From: Microcella sp.
Lineage (GTDB): Bacteria > Actinomycetota > Actinomycetes > Actinomycetales > Microbacteriaceae
NCBI RefSeq assembly: GCF_019739195.1
Contig: NZ_JAHHDS010000003.1
Span: 1,612,001 to 1,676,000, forward strand
Length of the DNA stretch: 64,000 nt
Direction: 5' to 3'
This document shows positions 51,734-59,261 of this stretch, piece after piece; position 1 is the first letter of the stretch; each line of letters begins with the position of its first letter. The translations under genes were made by a program, and so were the position numbers. The notes below the pieces were generated by a model that worked only from the letters and a program-made list of their open reading frames with translations, ran no database searches and was not told where the DNA came from.

Positions 51734-52114
51734 CTACTGAGCAGCGGGTGCCTCGGCTTGCGCGGCAGCGATCTGCCGGCGCACGTCATCCATATCGAGG
51801 CCCTTCACGGCGGTGATGACCTGCTCGAGGGCGGGTGCCGGCAGGGCTCCGGGCTGCGAGAAAACGAGGATGCCGTCGCGGAAGGCCATGAGCGTTGGAA
51901 TGGAGCGGATGTTCGCGGCGGCGGCAAGCGCCTGCTCGGCCTCGGTGTCGACCTTGCCGAAGGTGACGTCGGCGTGCTGCTCGCTCGCCTTCTCGAAGAT
52001 CGGGGCGAACTGGCGGCACGGGCCACACCATTCGGCCCAGAAGTCGACGAGCGTGATGCCGTCAGACGTGACGGTCTGCTCGAAGTCGGTTGCGGTGAGG
52101 TTCACGGTTGCCAT
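51734..52114 (-). CDS. trxA: Thioredoxin
   Basis: A 126-residue thioredoxin with active site WCGPC (Cys30, Cys33) and the cis-Pro segment SIPTLMAFRDG. It has a tail of about 20 residues beyond the usual end (DVRRQIAAAQAEAPAAQ), longer than E. coli thioredoxin. The ATG at 52114 replaces a start 18 bases upstream. A CsoR-like operator lies 26 bases before the gene, so expression may respond to copper or persulfide stress. Confidence 0.93.
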   Translation of the reverse strand: MATVNLTATDFEQTVTSDGITLVDFWAEWCGPCRQFAPIFEKASEQHADVTFGKVDTEAEQALAAAANIRSIPTLMAFRDGILVFSQPGALPAPALEQVITAVKGLDMDDVRRQIAAAQAEAPAAQ

Positions 52115-52120
52115 GCGATC

Positions 52121-52126
52121 ATTCTG
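52121..52126 (-). promoter_or_regulatory. Leaderless -10 box of trxA
   Basis: CAGAAT on the minus strand ends 6 bases before the ATG; the operator-like palindrome lies 13 bases further upstream. Confidence 0.45.
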
Positions 52127-52139
52127 ACACACACGCTCG

Positions 52140-52155
52140 ATACCCTGGGGGGTAT
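52140..52155. promoter_or_regulatory. CsoR/CstR-like operator upstream of thioredoxin
   Basis: ATACCCTGGGGGGTAT has arms ATACCC/GGGTAT and a four-base centre, the form known for CsoR- and CstR-type repressors. It should cover the -35 zone of trxA. No csoR gene is in the window. Confidence 0.55.
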
Positions 52156-52317
52156 TCTCTCCTGGCGAACGGGGCGGGCGTCAGCGTCCGCCCACTCTGA
52201 GCCTCTCCACTATGCGAACGCCCAGCTTTGTGAGGGTATCGACAAAGCGCGTGCCTACCGTCGTCGCGCCCTTCGTGGAGCGAGCACCACGAAACCCCGC
52301 GACGCTCGCCGCAGTTC

Positions 52318-52323
52318 TAGCGT
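52318..52323 (+). promoter_or_regulatory. Leaderless -10 box of the acyl-CoA oxidase-like gene
   Basis: TAGCGT ends 7 bases before ATG 52331. The rest of 52156-52317 holds one short hairpin (GGCGGGCG/CGTCCGCC) and nothing else I can name. Confidence 0.5.
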
Positions 52324-52330
52324 GGCCCTC

Positions 52331-54454
52331 ATGAGCACCATTGAGTCTTCTGCGCCCACCGAGGCCACCGCACCCCTCGCCCCGTCGACCCCGCCGGAGG
52401 CCGATGACAGCACGATCGCGACGACGGATGCTGGCCCGACGCTCGACGTCGCCGCACTCGGCCAGCAACTGATGGGGCGTTGGGCCGACAGCCGTCGTGC
52501 TTCGCGCGAGCTCATGCGAAAAGAAGCCTTCCACCGCGTTCCGACCCACGGCATGGACGAGCACCGCGAGCGCGTGCTCGGCCAGCTGAAGCTGCTCGTC
52601 GAGCAGGGCACGGTGCACCGCGCGTTCCCCGAAGAGTTTGGCGGCGACGACGACTTCGGCGGCTTCATCGCGAGCTTCGAAGAGCTCGTGATCGGTGACC
52701 CCAGCATGCAGATCAAGTCGGGCGTGCAGTGGGGGCTCTACGCCTCGGCGATTCTGCAGCTCGGCACGGCGCCGCACCACCAGGCGTGGCTGCCCGACGC
52801 GCTGAACCTGACGACCCCCGGCGCCTTCGCCATGACCGAGACCGGTCACGGCAGCGACGTCTCGGCGGTCGGCACGACGGCGACCTATGACTCCGCGACC
52901 GATGAGTGGGTCATCCACACGCCGTTCCGCGCCGCCTGGAAGGACTACCTCGGCAACGCCGCCCTGCACGGCAAGGCCGCGGTCGTGTTCGCCCAGCTCA
53001 TCACGCGCGGGGTGAACCACGGCGTGCACGCTTTCTATGTTCCGCTGCGCGACGAGAAGGGCGCCTTCTTGCCCGGCATCGGCGGAGAAGACGACGGGCT
53101 CAAGGGCGGCCTGAACGGCATCGACAACGGCCGCCTGCATTTCACGAACGTGCGCGTGCCGCGCACCAACCTGCTGAACCGCTACGGCAATGTCGACGAG
53201 AACGGTGTCTACACCTCGCCGATCGAGAGCCCCGGCCGCCGCTTCTTCACGATGCTCGGCACGCTCGTGCAGGGCCGGGTCTCGCTCGACGGCGCTGTCA
53301 CGGTCGCGAGCAAGCTCGCGATGACCATAGCCATTCGCTACGGCACCGAGCGCCGCCAGTTCGACGGGGGCGAGAGAGAAGAGGTAGTTCTGCTCGACTA
53401 CCAGCGCCACCAGCGCCGCCTGCTGCCGCGCCTCGCGCAGACCTACGCCATGTCGTTTGCGCACGAGGTGTTTCTCGAGAAGTTCGATGCGGTGTTCTCG
53501 GGCCGCACCGACACCGATGCCGACCGCGAAGACCTCGAGACCCTCGCCGCGGCGCTCAAGTCGCTCAGCACCTGGAACGCGCTCGACATCATTCAAGAAG
53601 CGCGCGAGGCGTGCGGCGGCCAGGGCTTCCTTGCCGCGAACCGGCTGACGCAGCTGCGCGCTGACCTCGACATCTATGCCACCTTCGAGGGCGACAACAA
53701 CGTGCTGCTGCAGCTCGTGGCCAAGCGTCTGCTCACTGACTACAGCCGCGCCTTCGCGAAGGCCGACGCCGGCGTCATGGCGCACTACGTCGCCGACCAG
53801 GTCAACGAGGCTGTCGTCAACCGTTCGGGCCTGCGCCGCCTGGCGCAGTCGGTCGCCGACTTCGGCTCGACCGCGCGTTCGGTGGGCTACGTGCGCGACA
53901 CGGCATCGCAGCGGCAGCTGCTGACCGACCGAGTCGAGACGATGGTGGCTGAGCTCGCGAGCAAGCTGCGCTCAGCATCCAAGCTGCCGAAGCCGCAGGC
54001 CGCCGCCCTCTTCAACCGCCACCAGAACGCGCTCATCGAGACGGCCAAGGCGCACGGCGAGTTGTTGCAGTGGGAGGCCTTCACCGAGGCCCTCGAGACG
54101 ATCGAGCACGAGGGCAACCGTCAGGTGCTCACCTGGCTGCGCGACCTGTTCGGGCTCGGCCTCATCGAGAAGAACCTCGCCTGGTACGTGATTCACGGCC
54201 GACTGAGCGACCACCGTGCTCAGGCGATCACCGACTACATCGACGACCGGCTGCTGCCGCGCCTGCGCCCGCACGCGCGAGCACTCACCGACGCGTTCGA
54301 ATTCGCTCCCGAGCACATTCGCGCCGACATCGCGACGGGCGAAGAGCAGGCGCGGCAAGACGAGGCACGTGACTACTACGCCGAGCTGCACCGCAGCGGG
54401 CTCGCGCCGATCGATGAAAAAGATCTGCTCGCGGCCAAGAAGGCTCGTCGCTGA
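52331..54454 (+). CDS. Acyl-CoA dehydrogenase / acyl-CoA oxidase-like flavoprotein
   Basis: A 707-residue FAD enzyme of beta-oxidation type, nearer in length to acyl-CoA oxidases (about 650-700) than to dehydrogenases (about 390). FAFAMTE-like PGAFAMTETGHGSDVSAVGT binds flavin, EACGGQGFLAANR is the C-domain signature, and the last 180 residues form an extra helical domain. A disordered Thr/Pro/Ala N-terminus of about 35 residues precedes. It starts fatty acyl-CoA oxidation, donor unknown. No thiolase or hydratase genes are adjacent. Upstream in-frame extension was rejected because it is antisense to thioredoxin. Confidence 0.9.
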   Translation: MSTIESSAPTEATAPLAPSTPPEADDSTIATTDAGPTLDVAALGQQLMGRWADSRRASRELMRKEAFHRVPTHGMDEHRERVLGQLKLLVEQGTVHRAFPEEFGGDDDFGGFIASFEELVIGDPSMQIKSGVQWGLYASAILQLGTAPHHQAWLPDALNLTTPGAFAMTETGHGSDVSAVGTTATYDSATDEWVIHTPFRAAWKDYLGNAALHGKAAVVFAQLITRGVNHGVHAFYVPLRDEKGAFLPGIGGEDDGLKGGLNGIDNGRLHFTNVRVPRTNLLNRYGNVDENGVYTSPIESPGRRFFTMLGTLVQGRVSLDGAVTVASKLAMTIAIRYGTERRQFDGGEREEVVLLDYQRHQRRLLPRLAQTYAMSFAHEVFLEKFDAVFSGRTDTDADREDLETLAAALKSLSTWNALDIIQEAREACGGQGFLAANRLTQLRADLDIYATFEGDNNVLLQLVAKRLLTDYSRAFAKADAGVMAHYVADQVNEAVVNRSGLRRLAQSVADFGSTARSVGYVRDTASQRQLLTDRVETMVAELASKLRSASKLPKPQAAALFNRHQNALIETAKAHGELLQWEAFTEALETIEHEGNRQVLTWLRDLFGLGLIEKNLAWYVIHGRLSDHRAQAITDYIDDRLLPRLRPHARALTDAFEFAPEHIRADIATGEEQARQDEARDYYAELHRSGLAPIDEKDLLAAKKARR

Positions 54455-54483
54455 TCGCTGCTGCGGCAACATTCCGCGCGGCG

Positions 54484-54489
54484 TAGGGT
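54484..54489 (+). promoter_or_regulatory. Leaderless -10 box of the ICMT-like gene
   Basis: TAGGGT ends 6 bases before ATG 54496. Confidence 0.5.
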
Positions 54490-54495
54490 CAGGGC

Positions 54496-55008
54496 ATGAC
54501 GGATGCTGTGCCTGACCCTGCGACGCCCTTTCGACTGCACCCGGCGGCGGCCTGGGCGCTCGTCGGCCTGCAATTCGTCTTCTTGATACTGCTCGGCTTC
54601 CTGCCCTGGGGCGACCTGTGGCTGCGGGAGGTCGGCACGCTCGTGCTGGGCCTCGTGCTGGTGGCGCTCGGCATCGGCATCGCTCTCGCCGCTGGTGCCG
54701 GGCTCGGGCGCACCCTCACCCCGAGCCCGATTCCGAAAGCTGACGGCCAACTCGTCACGACGGGCGTCTACGGTCTCGTGAGGCACCCGATCTATTCGGG
54801 TCTGCTCGTGCTCGGCGTCGGCCTCGTCGTCATCGGCGCCTCGTGGCTGCACCTCATCGCGTGGGTCGCGCTGCTGAGCGTGCTCATGACGAAGTCGCGG
54901 TTCGAAGAACTCATGCTCGCCGACCAGTACTCCGACTACGCGACGTATGCCGCGCGCGTCGGTCGGTTGGTGCCCGGCGTCGGGCGCATCCGCTCGCCTC
55001 GCGCGTAG
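54496..55008 (+). CDS. Isoprenylcysteine carboxyl methyltransferase-like membrane protein
   Basis: A 170-residue membrane protein with four helices and the C-terminal ICMT/PEMT signature: LVTTGVYGLVRHPIYSGLLV followed by a helix and RFEELMLADQYSDYATYAAR. In bacteria members of this group methylate small or lipid substrates with S-adenosylmethionine; the substrate here is unknown. It is nine bases upstream of the dienelactone hydrolase gene, which has its own promoter-like box. Confidence 0.87.
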   Translation: MTDAVPDPATPFRLHPAAAWALVGLQFVFLILLGFLPWGDLWLREVGTLVLGLVLVALGIGIALAAGAGLGRTLTPSPIPKADGQLVTTGVYGLVRHPIYSGLLVLGVGLVVIGASWLHLIAWVALLSVLMTKSRFEELMLADQYSDYATYAARVGRLVPGVGRIRSPRA

Positions 55009-55011
55009 AGT
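55006..55011 (+). promoter_or_regulatory. Leaderless -10 box of the dienelactone hydrolase gene
   Basis: TAGAGT includes the stop codon of the preceding gene and ends 6 bases before ATG 55018. Confidence 0.5.
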
Positions 55012-55017
55012 GCGTGA

Positions 55018-55746
55018 ATGAGCCTCACCGACATCGTCATTCCGCAGCCGGGCGACCTGCGCGGCGGTGAGCTCACCGGTGTGCTCGGGGTGCCCGACGG
55101 CCCGGGCCCGTTCACCCCGCTCGTTGTCGTGCACGAGTTGTTCGGCATCGACGACGCCATGCGTGACCACCTCGAGCGCCTGCGCGGCATGGGCTACCTC
55201 GTGCTCATGCCGAACCTGTTCAGCCGCGGTGGCGCGCGGCGCTGCCTCGTGGCGACGTTCCGCGCGCTGCGCAGCGGCACCGGGGCAGCCTTCGACGACA
55301 TCGAGGCCGCCCGCAGTCTGCTGCTCGAGCGCGACGACACGACCGACCGCGCGGGCGTGATCGGCTTCTGCATGGGCGGCGGGTTCGCGCTGCTGCTGGC
55401 GGGGTCGGGCGGCTATGGCGCAGCATCCGTCAATTACGGGATGCTGCCAGCCGACCTCGACGACGCCCTCGACGGTGCCTGCCCCGTGGTCGGCACGTTC
55501 GGTGCGCGCGACCTCAGCCTGCGGGGCGCGGCCGAGAAGCTCGAGACGGCGCTCGCCGCCCGCGGCATCGAGCACGACGTGGTCGAGTACCCCGAGGCGG
55601 GGCACGCCTTTCTCAATGCGGTGCCCAACGGCACGCGACTCGCGCGCATCGCGATGGGTCCGATGCTGCGGCTCGGCTACCAGCCCGATGAGGCGGCAGA
55701 CGCCTGGCGGCGCATCGACGAGTTCTTCGATCGCACGCTCGCCTGA
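55018..55746 (+). CDS. Dienelactone hydrolase family protein
   Basis: A 242-residue alpha/beta hydrolase. The nucleophile is Cys118 in GFCMGGGFALL, with the acid in FGARDLSLRG and the base in PEAGHAFLN, the Cys-Asp-His triad of dienelactone hydrolases. The front strand VVVHELFGIDDAMRDHLERL is typical. It may act in aromatic degradation or on other lactones/esters; no ring-cleavage operon is adjacent. Confidence 0.92.
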   Translation: MSLTDIVIPQPGDLRGGELTGVLGVPDGPGPFTPLVVVHELFGIDDAMRDHLERLRGMGYLVLMPNLFSRGGARRCLVATFRALRSGTGAAFDDIEAARSLLLERDDTTDRAGVIGFCMGGGFALLLAGSGGYGAASVNYGMLPADLDDALDGACPVVGTFGARDLSLRGAAEKLETALAARGIEHDVVEYPEAGHAFLNAVPNGTRLARIAMGPMLRLGYQPDEAADAWRRIDEFFDRTLA

Positions 55747-55752
55747 GGCGCC

Positions 55753-55899
55753 CTACTTGTTCGTCGCGTTCGTGACCGCGTCAGAGTTCTGCGTGCGCCC
55801 GTTCGACGCCTTCTTGTCGGCCTTGGCGATGCGCTTCTCTTTCAGAGTCTTCGACGCGGCGGTCTTCGGGGTGTTCTTGCGTGCAGACTTCTCGCCCAT
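55753..55899 (-). CDS. Small Lys-rich protein (48 residues)
   Basis: A short basic gene product starting MGEKSARKNTPKTAASKTLK and containing EKRIAKADKKAS; the end is polar (NSDAVTNATNK). It resembles small lysine-rich proteins widespread in actinobacteria, with no known role; nucleic-acid contact is plausible from charge alone. Its ribosome site (AAAGAGAG) lies in one arm of a 7-bp hairpin. It follows the mycoredoxin gene on the same strand by 84 bases and ends 7 bases beyond the convergent hydrolase gene. Confidence 0.7.
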   Translation of the reverse strand: MGEKSARKNTPKTAASKTLKEKRIAKADKKASNGRTQNSDAVTNATNK

Positions 55900-55902
55900 G
55901 AC

Positions 55903-55923
55903 GGCTCTCTTTCGTTGAGAGCC
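55903..55923 (-). promoter_or_regulatory. Hairpin covering the ribosome binding site of the Lys-rich gene
   Basis: GGCTCTC and GAGAGCC are perfect 7-bp arms around TTTCGTT (plus strand view). On the message the arm next to the start codon includes the ribosome binding site, so folding could limit translation. Confidence 0.45.
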
Positions 55924-55983
55924 TGACCGGCTCTGTAGTGCTGAGCGTACGCTGTCGCACCCAGAGCGCGGCGTCGAGGTCGG

Positions 55984-56232
55984 CTAGACGCCCAACTTCT
56001 GGCGCACGGCGTCATCGCTCGGCTCGACGAGGTGCGAGCCGTCGGGGAACACGACCACGGGAATGTTGGTGCGACCGCTGATCGCCTGCGCCTGCGCGGC
56101 GGCCTCGGCTGAGACCTCAACGTCGACCTTGGTCCAGTCGACGCCGAGCTCGTTGAGCAGGGCCTCGGTGCGGCGGCAGTCGCGGCACCAGTCGGCGCCG
56201 TACATGGTGATGGTGCTGGCTGAATCAGTCAT
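55984..56232 (-). CDS. Mycoredoxin / glutaredoxin-like protein
   Basis: An 82-residue thiol oxidoreductase. The active site is Cys16-x2-Cys19 in YGADWCRDCRR, with the conserved NIPVVVFPDGSHLVEP segment holding the cis-proline. Such proteins reduce mycothiol mixed disulfides in actinobacteria. It lies near a rhodanese and a thioredoxin, so the area is rich in thiol chemistry. Confidence 0.92.
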   Translation of the reverse strand: MTDSASTITMYGADWCRDCRRTEALLNELGVDWTKVDVEVSAEAAAQAQAISGRTNIPVVVFPDGSHLVEPSDDAVRQKLGV

Positions 56233-56278
56233 AGAAACTGCAACTCGACCGAGCCCACCATTGTTCCCGCGCCGTCTC

Positions 56279-56284
56279 TAGACT
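56279..56284 (+). promoter_or_regulatory. Leaderless -10 box of the DUF998 gene
   Basis: TAGACT ends 6 bases before ATG 56291. Confidence 0.6.
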
Positions 56285-56290
56285 GACCGC

Positions 56291-57403
56291 ATGAGCGAGA
56301 CCCTGTCATCATCGCGGCCCGGCGGTCGCACCCTGCTCGACGTCGAGAGCGAGGCCTTCGCGGTCGCCATCGCTGTCGGCGTCGTGACCCTCATCGTCGG
56401 CGGCATTCTCTTCGCGGGCAGCAACCCGCCCATCTGGGGTGGACTCTCGCTGGGCCTCGCCACAGCGGGATCGATCCTCATCGCGGGGGTGATCGTCGCC
56501 TACGTCGGATACTGGCGCAGCCGCTCGATCGAAGGGCAGCAGTGGCGCCTCGAGCTCAAGTCGTGGAAGTTCATCGTCGACGCCACATCGGTCGCCCTCG
56601 TGCACTCGGTGCTCGCCGTGCTCGCCTCGATCGCCACGTTCTTGCTTCTGCAGCGCAGCTTTCAGGGCCTCGTGCTCGACGCGCCGTTCACGACCATCGC
56701 GATGGCGGTCGTCACCGCTCTTTGCGCCTACTGGATCTACCTCTCGGTCTCGTCGATCACGACCCCCAAGCTCTCGAGCCTGCTCGTGCTCTTCATGACG
56801 TTCGGCACGCTCACGGCCATGGCCACGGCGAGCGACCCGGCCTGGTGGGAATACCACTTCAGCCAACTCGGCACCTTCGGCGACCGCTCGAGCAGCCTGT
56901 TCAACATCACCCTGATCATTGCGGGCGTGCTCGTGACGACGTTCGCGCTCTACCTGCAGCGCGACCTGCAGGTTCTCGTCGACCGGGGCGTGCTCGTCAA
57001 GCCGACCGCACCCCGCACGGTGTCGATCATCTTCGTCGTCATGGGCGTGATGCTCGCGTGCGTCGGCATCTTTCCGCTGACGGTGAGCATCCTGCTGCAC
57101 AACCTCTCGGCCATGGGCATGGCGGTGGCCTTCCTCGTGATGCTGTTCGCCTCGCCGTGGATCCTCACCGGGCTGCCCCGGCGTTTCTTCGTCGTGTGCG
57201 CCGGCTTCGCCGCGGCCCTTATCGGTGGCGCCCTGCTCTTCGAGCCCGTGCAGTACTACAACCTCACGGCCTTTGAGCTCGTGGCCTTCGCGATCATCTT
57301 CGCCTGGATCGCCATCTTCATCCGCTACATCAACGCGGTCGTCGAGCAGCCTTCTGCTGCGGCGACGGCTGCTGCGCCGAAGCCCGGGACGGTGCCCGCA
57401 TGA
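56291..57403 (+). CDS. DUF998 membrane protein
   Basis: A 370-residue integral membrane protein with about nine helices, beginning AFAVAIAVGVVTLIVGGILF after a polar start. DPAWWEYHFSQLGTFG is the conserved DUF998 segment, which is extracellular. The C-terminus is Ala/Pro-rich. No function is known. The stop overlaps the start of the rhodanese gene by ATGA, so the two are coupled. Confidence 0.85.
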   Translation: MSETLSSSRPGGRTLLDVESEAFAVAIAVGVVTLIVGGILFAGSNPPIWGGLSLGLATAGSILIAGVIVAYVGYWRSRSIEGQQWRLELKSWKFIVDATSVALVHSVLAVLASIATFLLLQRSFQGLVLDAPFTTIAMAVVTALCAYWIYLSVSSITTPKLSSLLVLFMTFGTLTAMATASDPAWWEYHFSQLGTFGDRSSSLFNITLIIAGVLVTTFALYLQRDLQVLVDRGVLVKPTAPRTVSIIFVVMGVMLACVGIFPLTVSILLHNLSAMGMAVAFLVMLFASPWILTGLPRRFFVVCAGFAAALIGGALLFEPVQYYNLTAFELVAFAIIFAWIAIFIRYINAVVEQPSAAATAAAPKPGTVPA

Positions 57404-57831
57404 CCGACTCTCCGCTGGGCAGCTTCGCCGACTCGGGTGCGACCGCCGCGCACTACGCCGCGAAGCTCGCGGTCGAGACCGATGCCTCCGACGTGTGGGC
57501 GGCGCGCCAGGCCGGCGTCGAGTTCCACCTCGTCGACGTGCGCGGGCAGGCTGCCTACGATCAGGGGCATGCGGTCGGGGCGCTGCACATCCCCAGGCAA
57601 GAGCTCGCTGCTCGAGTGGCAGAGCTCGGCGTGGGCATCCCGGTCGTCGTCTACTGCTGGTCGCCCGGCTGCAACGGCGGCGCGAAGGCGGCGCTCGAGC
57701 TCGCGCGCCTCGGCGTGCCCGTGAAAGAGATGCTCGGCGGCTTCGAGTACTGGGCCCGCGAGGGCTACCCGGTCGAAGACGTGAACGGGCCGTTGCACCG
57801 CGAGATCGACCCGCTCACGAACGTCGTCTAG
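57400..57831 (+). CDS. Rhodanese-like sulfurtransferase
   Basis: A 143-residue single-domain rhodanese. The fold starts FHLVDVRGQAAYDQGHAVGA and the active-site loop is Cys86-WSPG-Cys91 followed by NGGAKAALELARLG. A second cysteine near the catalytic one is less usual and may form a persulfide-disulfide switch. Predicted to carry sulfane sulfur. It overlaps the stop of the DUF554 gene on the other strand by four bases. Confidence 0.9.
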   Translation: MTDSPLGSFADSGATAAHYAAKLAVETDASDVWAARQAGVEFHLVDVRGQAAYDQGHAVGALHIPRQELAARVAELGVGIPVVVYCWSPGCNGGAKAALELARLGVPVKEMLGGFEYWAREGYPVEDVNGPLHREIDPLTNVV

Positions 57832-58622
57832 CCGCCCAGCAGGGCCGACACCCCGACCGTCAGCAGCGGCGCCACGATGAGCGCCGGCAGCATGTCGGCG
57901 ACCGACACGGCGCGCAGGTTGAGCAGGCGCAGGCCGACGCCGAGCAGCAGCACCCCGCCCGTTGCGGTGAGTGCCGCGATCGCCGCGCCCGACATGACCG
58001 TGCCGAGGAAGAATGCGAGCACCGTCAGTAGCCCCTGCCAGATGCCGACGGGGATCGCCGAGAAGGCGACGCCCCAGCCGAGCGAGGCGGCGAAGGCAAC
58101 CGCGGCGAAGCCGTCGAGGGTTGACTTGAGGGCGAGCTGCTCGATGCCTTGGCCGGTGCCGTCTTGAAAGGCTCCGAGAATGGCGAGCGGGCCGATCGCG
58201 AAGACCAGTGATGCGTCGACGAAGCCCGTGATGAAACGATCGCGGCCGGTGAGGGCGAGCGGGGCGCCGTCGGGGTGCAGAGTGGGCTCGTCGCTCGCGC
58301 GCGTGGTCGTGAAACGGCGCTGCAGCCAGCCGCCGAACTTCTCGAGCTGTGCTTCGATGCCGGCGAGCGAGCCGACGATGCTGCCGATCAGCAGCGCGCC
58401 GATGACGACCAAGAAGGTGCCGCCTGCGCCGACCGCGCCGACGAAGTCAGGGTCGCTCAGGGCGACGAGGTTGAGGCCGCCGAGCACGATCGTGATGAGG
58501 CCGAGAGCGTCAGTGACGACGCGGCTCGTGCGCTCGGGCAGTCGTCGGCCGATGAGCACACCGATCGTGGCGCCGATGACGATGGTGACGATGTTGAGCA
58601 GGGTGCCGAGGCCGACGATCAC
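57828..58622 (-). CDS. DUF554 membrane protein
   Basis: A 264-residue protein with about seven helices; it begins GLGTLLNIVTIVIGATIGVL and includes the family stretches GRRLPERTSRVVTDALGLIT and FVDASLVFAIGPLAILGAFQ. DUF554 proteins are putative transporters with no proven substrate. GTG start at 58622. Confidence 0.88.
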   Translation of the reverse strand: MIVGLGTLLNIVTIVIGATIGVLIGRRLPERTSRVVTDALGLITIVLGGLNLVALSDPDFVGAVGAGGTFLVVIGALLIGSIVGSLAGIEAQLEKFGGWLQRRFTTTRASDEPTLHPDGAPLALTGRDRFITGFVDASLVFAIGPLAILGAFQDGTGQGIEQLALKSTLDGFAAVAFAASLGWGVAFSAIPVGIWQGLLTVLAFFLGTVMSGAAIAALTATGGVLLLGVGLRLLNLRAVSVADMLPALIVAPLLTVGVSALLGG

Positions 58623-58628
58623 TGCTCT

Positions 58629-58634
58629 AGGTTA
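58629..58634 (-). promoter_or_regulatory. Leaderless -10 box of the DUF554 gene
   Basis: TAACCT on the minus strand ends 6 bases before GTG 58622. Confidence 0.45.
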
Positions 58635-58689
58635 TTCGGCCCCGAACGTGCCCACTGACGCGACCTCATGCTCAGGCGTGCGCGGCGGC

Positions 58690-59016
58690 CTAACGGGCGA
58701 TGCCGAGGAACACCAGTATTCGGCGTTCAAGGTCGGTGAGCTGCTGTGCCGTGACCTCTCCCACACGGGTACCAACGTTCGCGCGCCTGACGGTGGTGAG
58801 CTTGTCCACCATCGCGTAGCTGTCAGCGTCGACACCGGAGTTCTCGGTTGCCGGAATCAGCACGCGCAGAAGTGGTGCATCGACGACGGTGGTCGTCAGA
58901 GGGCACACGGTCACCGAGTCGAGGGCGGCGAAGAGGTCGTCTTGCATGACGACCGCCGGGCGCGGCTTGCTAGCGTAGACCCCTCCGGCGACGAGCCGGA
59001 TCTCGCCGCGTTTCAC
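58690..59016 (-). CDS. MazF/PemK-type toxin (mRNA interferase)
   Basis: A 108-residue protein of the MazF family: KRGEIRLVAGGVYASKPRPA at the start, then VTVCPLTTT and a C-terminal region with LTTVRRANVGTRVGEVTAQQ and LERRILVFLG. Such toxins cut RNA at short sites when free of antitoxin. It overlaps the antitoxin gene by ATGA, the normal order being antitoxin first. Confidence 0.9.
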   Translation of the reverse strand: MKRGEIRLVAGGVYASKPRPAVVMQDDLFAALDSVTVCPLTTTVVDAPLLRVLIPATENSGVDADSYAMVDKLTTVRRANVGTRVGEVTAQQLTDLERRILVFLGIAR

Positions 59017-59216
59017 TCGTCCCAGCTGGTGCTGATGGCCTCGACGAACTGCATGTCGTCACTGTGTACCGACGCGGCGGCGACCGATGCTGCCTGGCGC
59101 TGCGCCTCGACCGCGAACGATGTCGAACGCACATCAGGCACCCACACCTGAACCGGCCGCAGGCCTTCGGCGCGCAGTCGGTCTCGGTACGCAGAGACAC
59201 GGGCTCGAGAAGACAT
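59013..59216 (-). CDS. MazE-like antitoxin (DUF3018 type)
   Basis: A 67-residue protein starting RARVSAYRDRLRAEGLRPVQ and VWVPDVRSTSFAVEAQRQAA, the DUF3018 pattern of antitoxins paired with MazF. The front binds DNA, and the acidic tail (FVEAISTSWDE) should bind the toxin. It lies 45 bases from the divergent gene at 59262. Confidence 0.88.
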   Translation of the reverse strand: MSSRARVSAYRDRLRAEGLRPVQVWVPDVRSTSFAVEAQRQAASVAAASVHSDDMQFVEAISTSWDE

Positions 59217-59249
59217 ACGGCAATGTTACATGTCACGCCCCGTCGCCAG

Positions 59250-59255
59250 TAGGGT
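59250..59255 (+). promoter_or_regulatory. Leaderless -10 box of the tocopherol-cyclase-like gene
   Basis: TAGGGT ends 6 bases before ATG 59262. Confidence 0.5.
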
Positions 59256-59261
59256 GACGCC

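Noticed and set aside
52181-53785. Long minus-strand open frame under the acyl-CoA oxidase-like gene
   Set aside because: Shadow of a clear forward gene.
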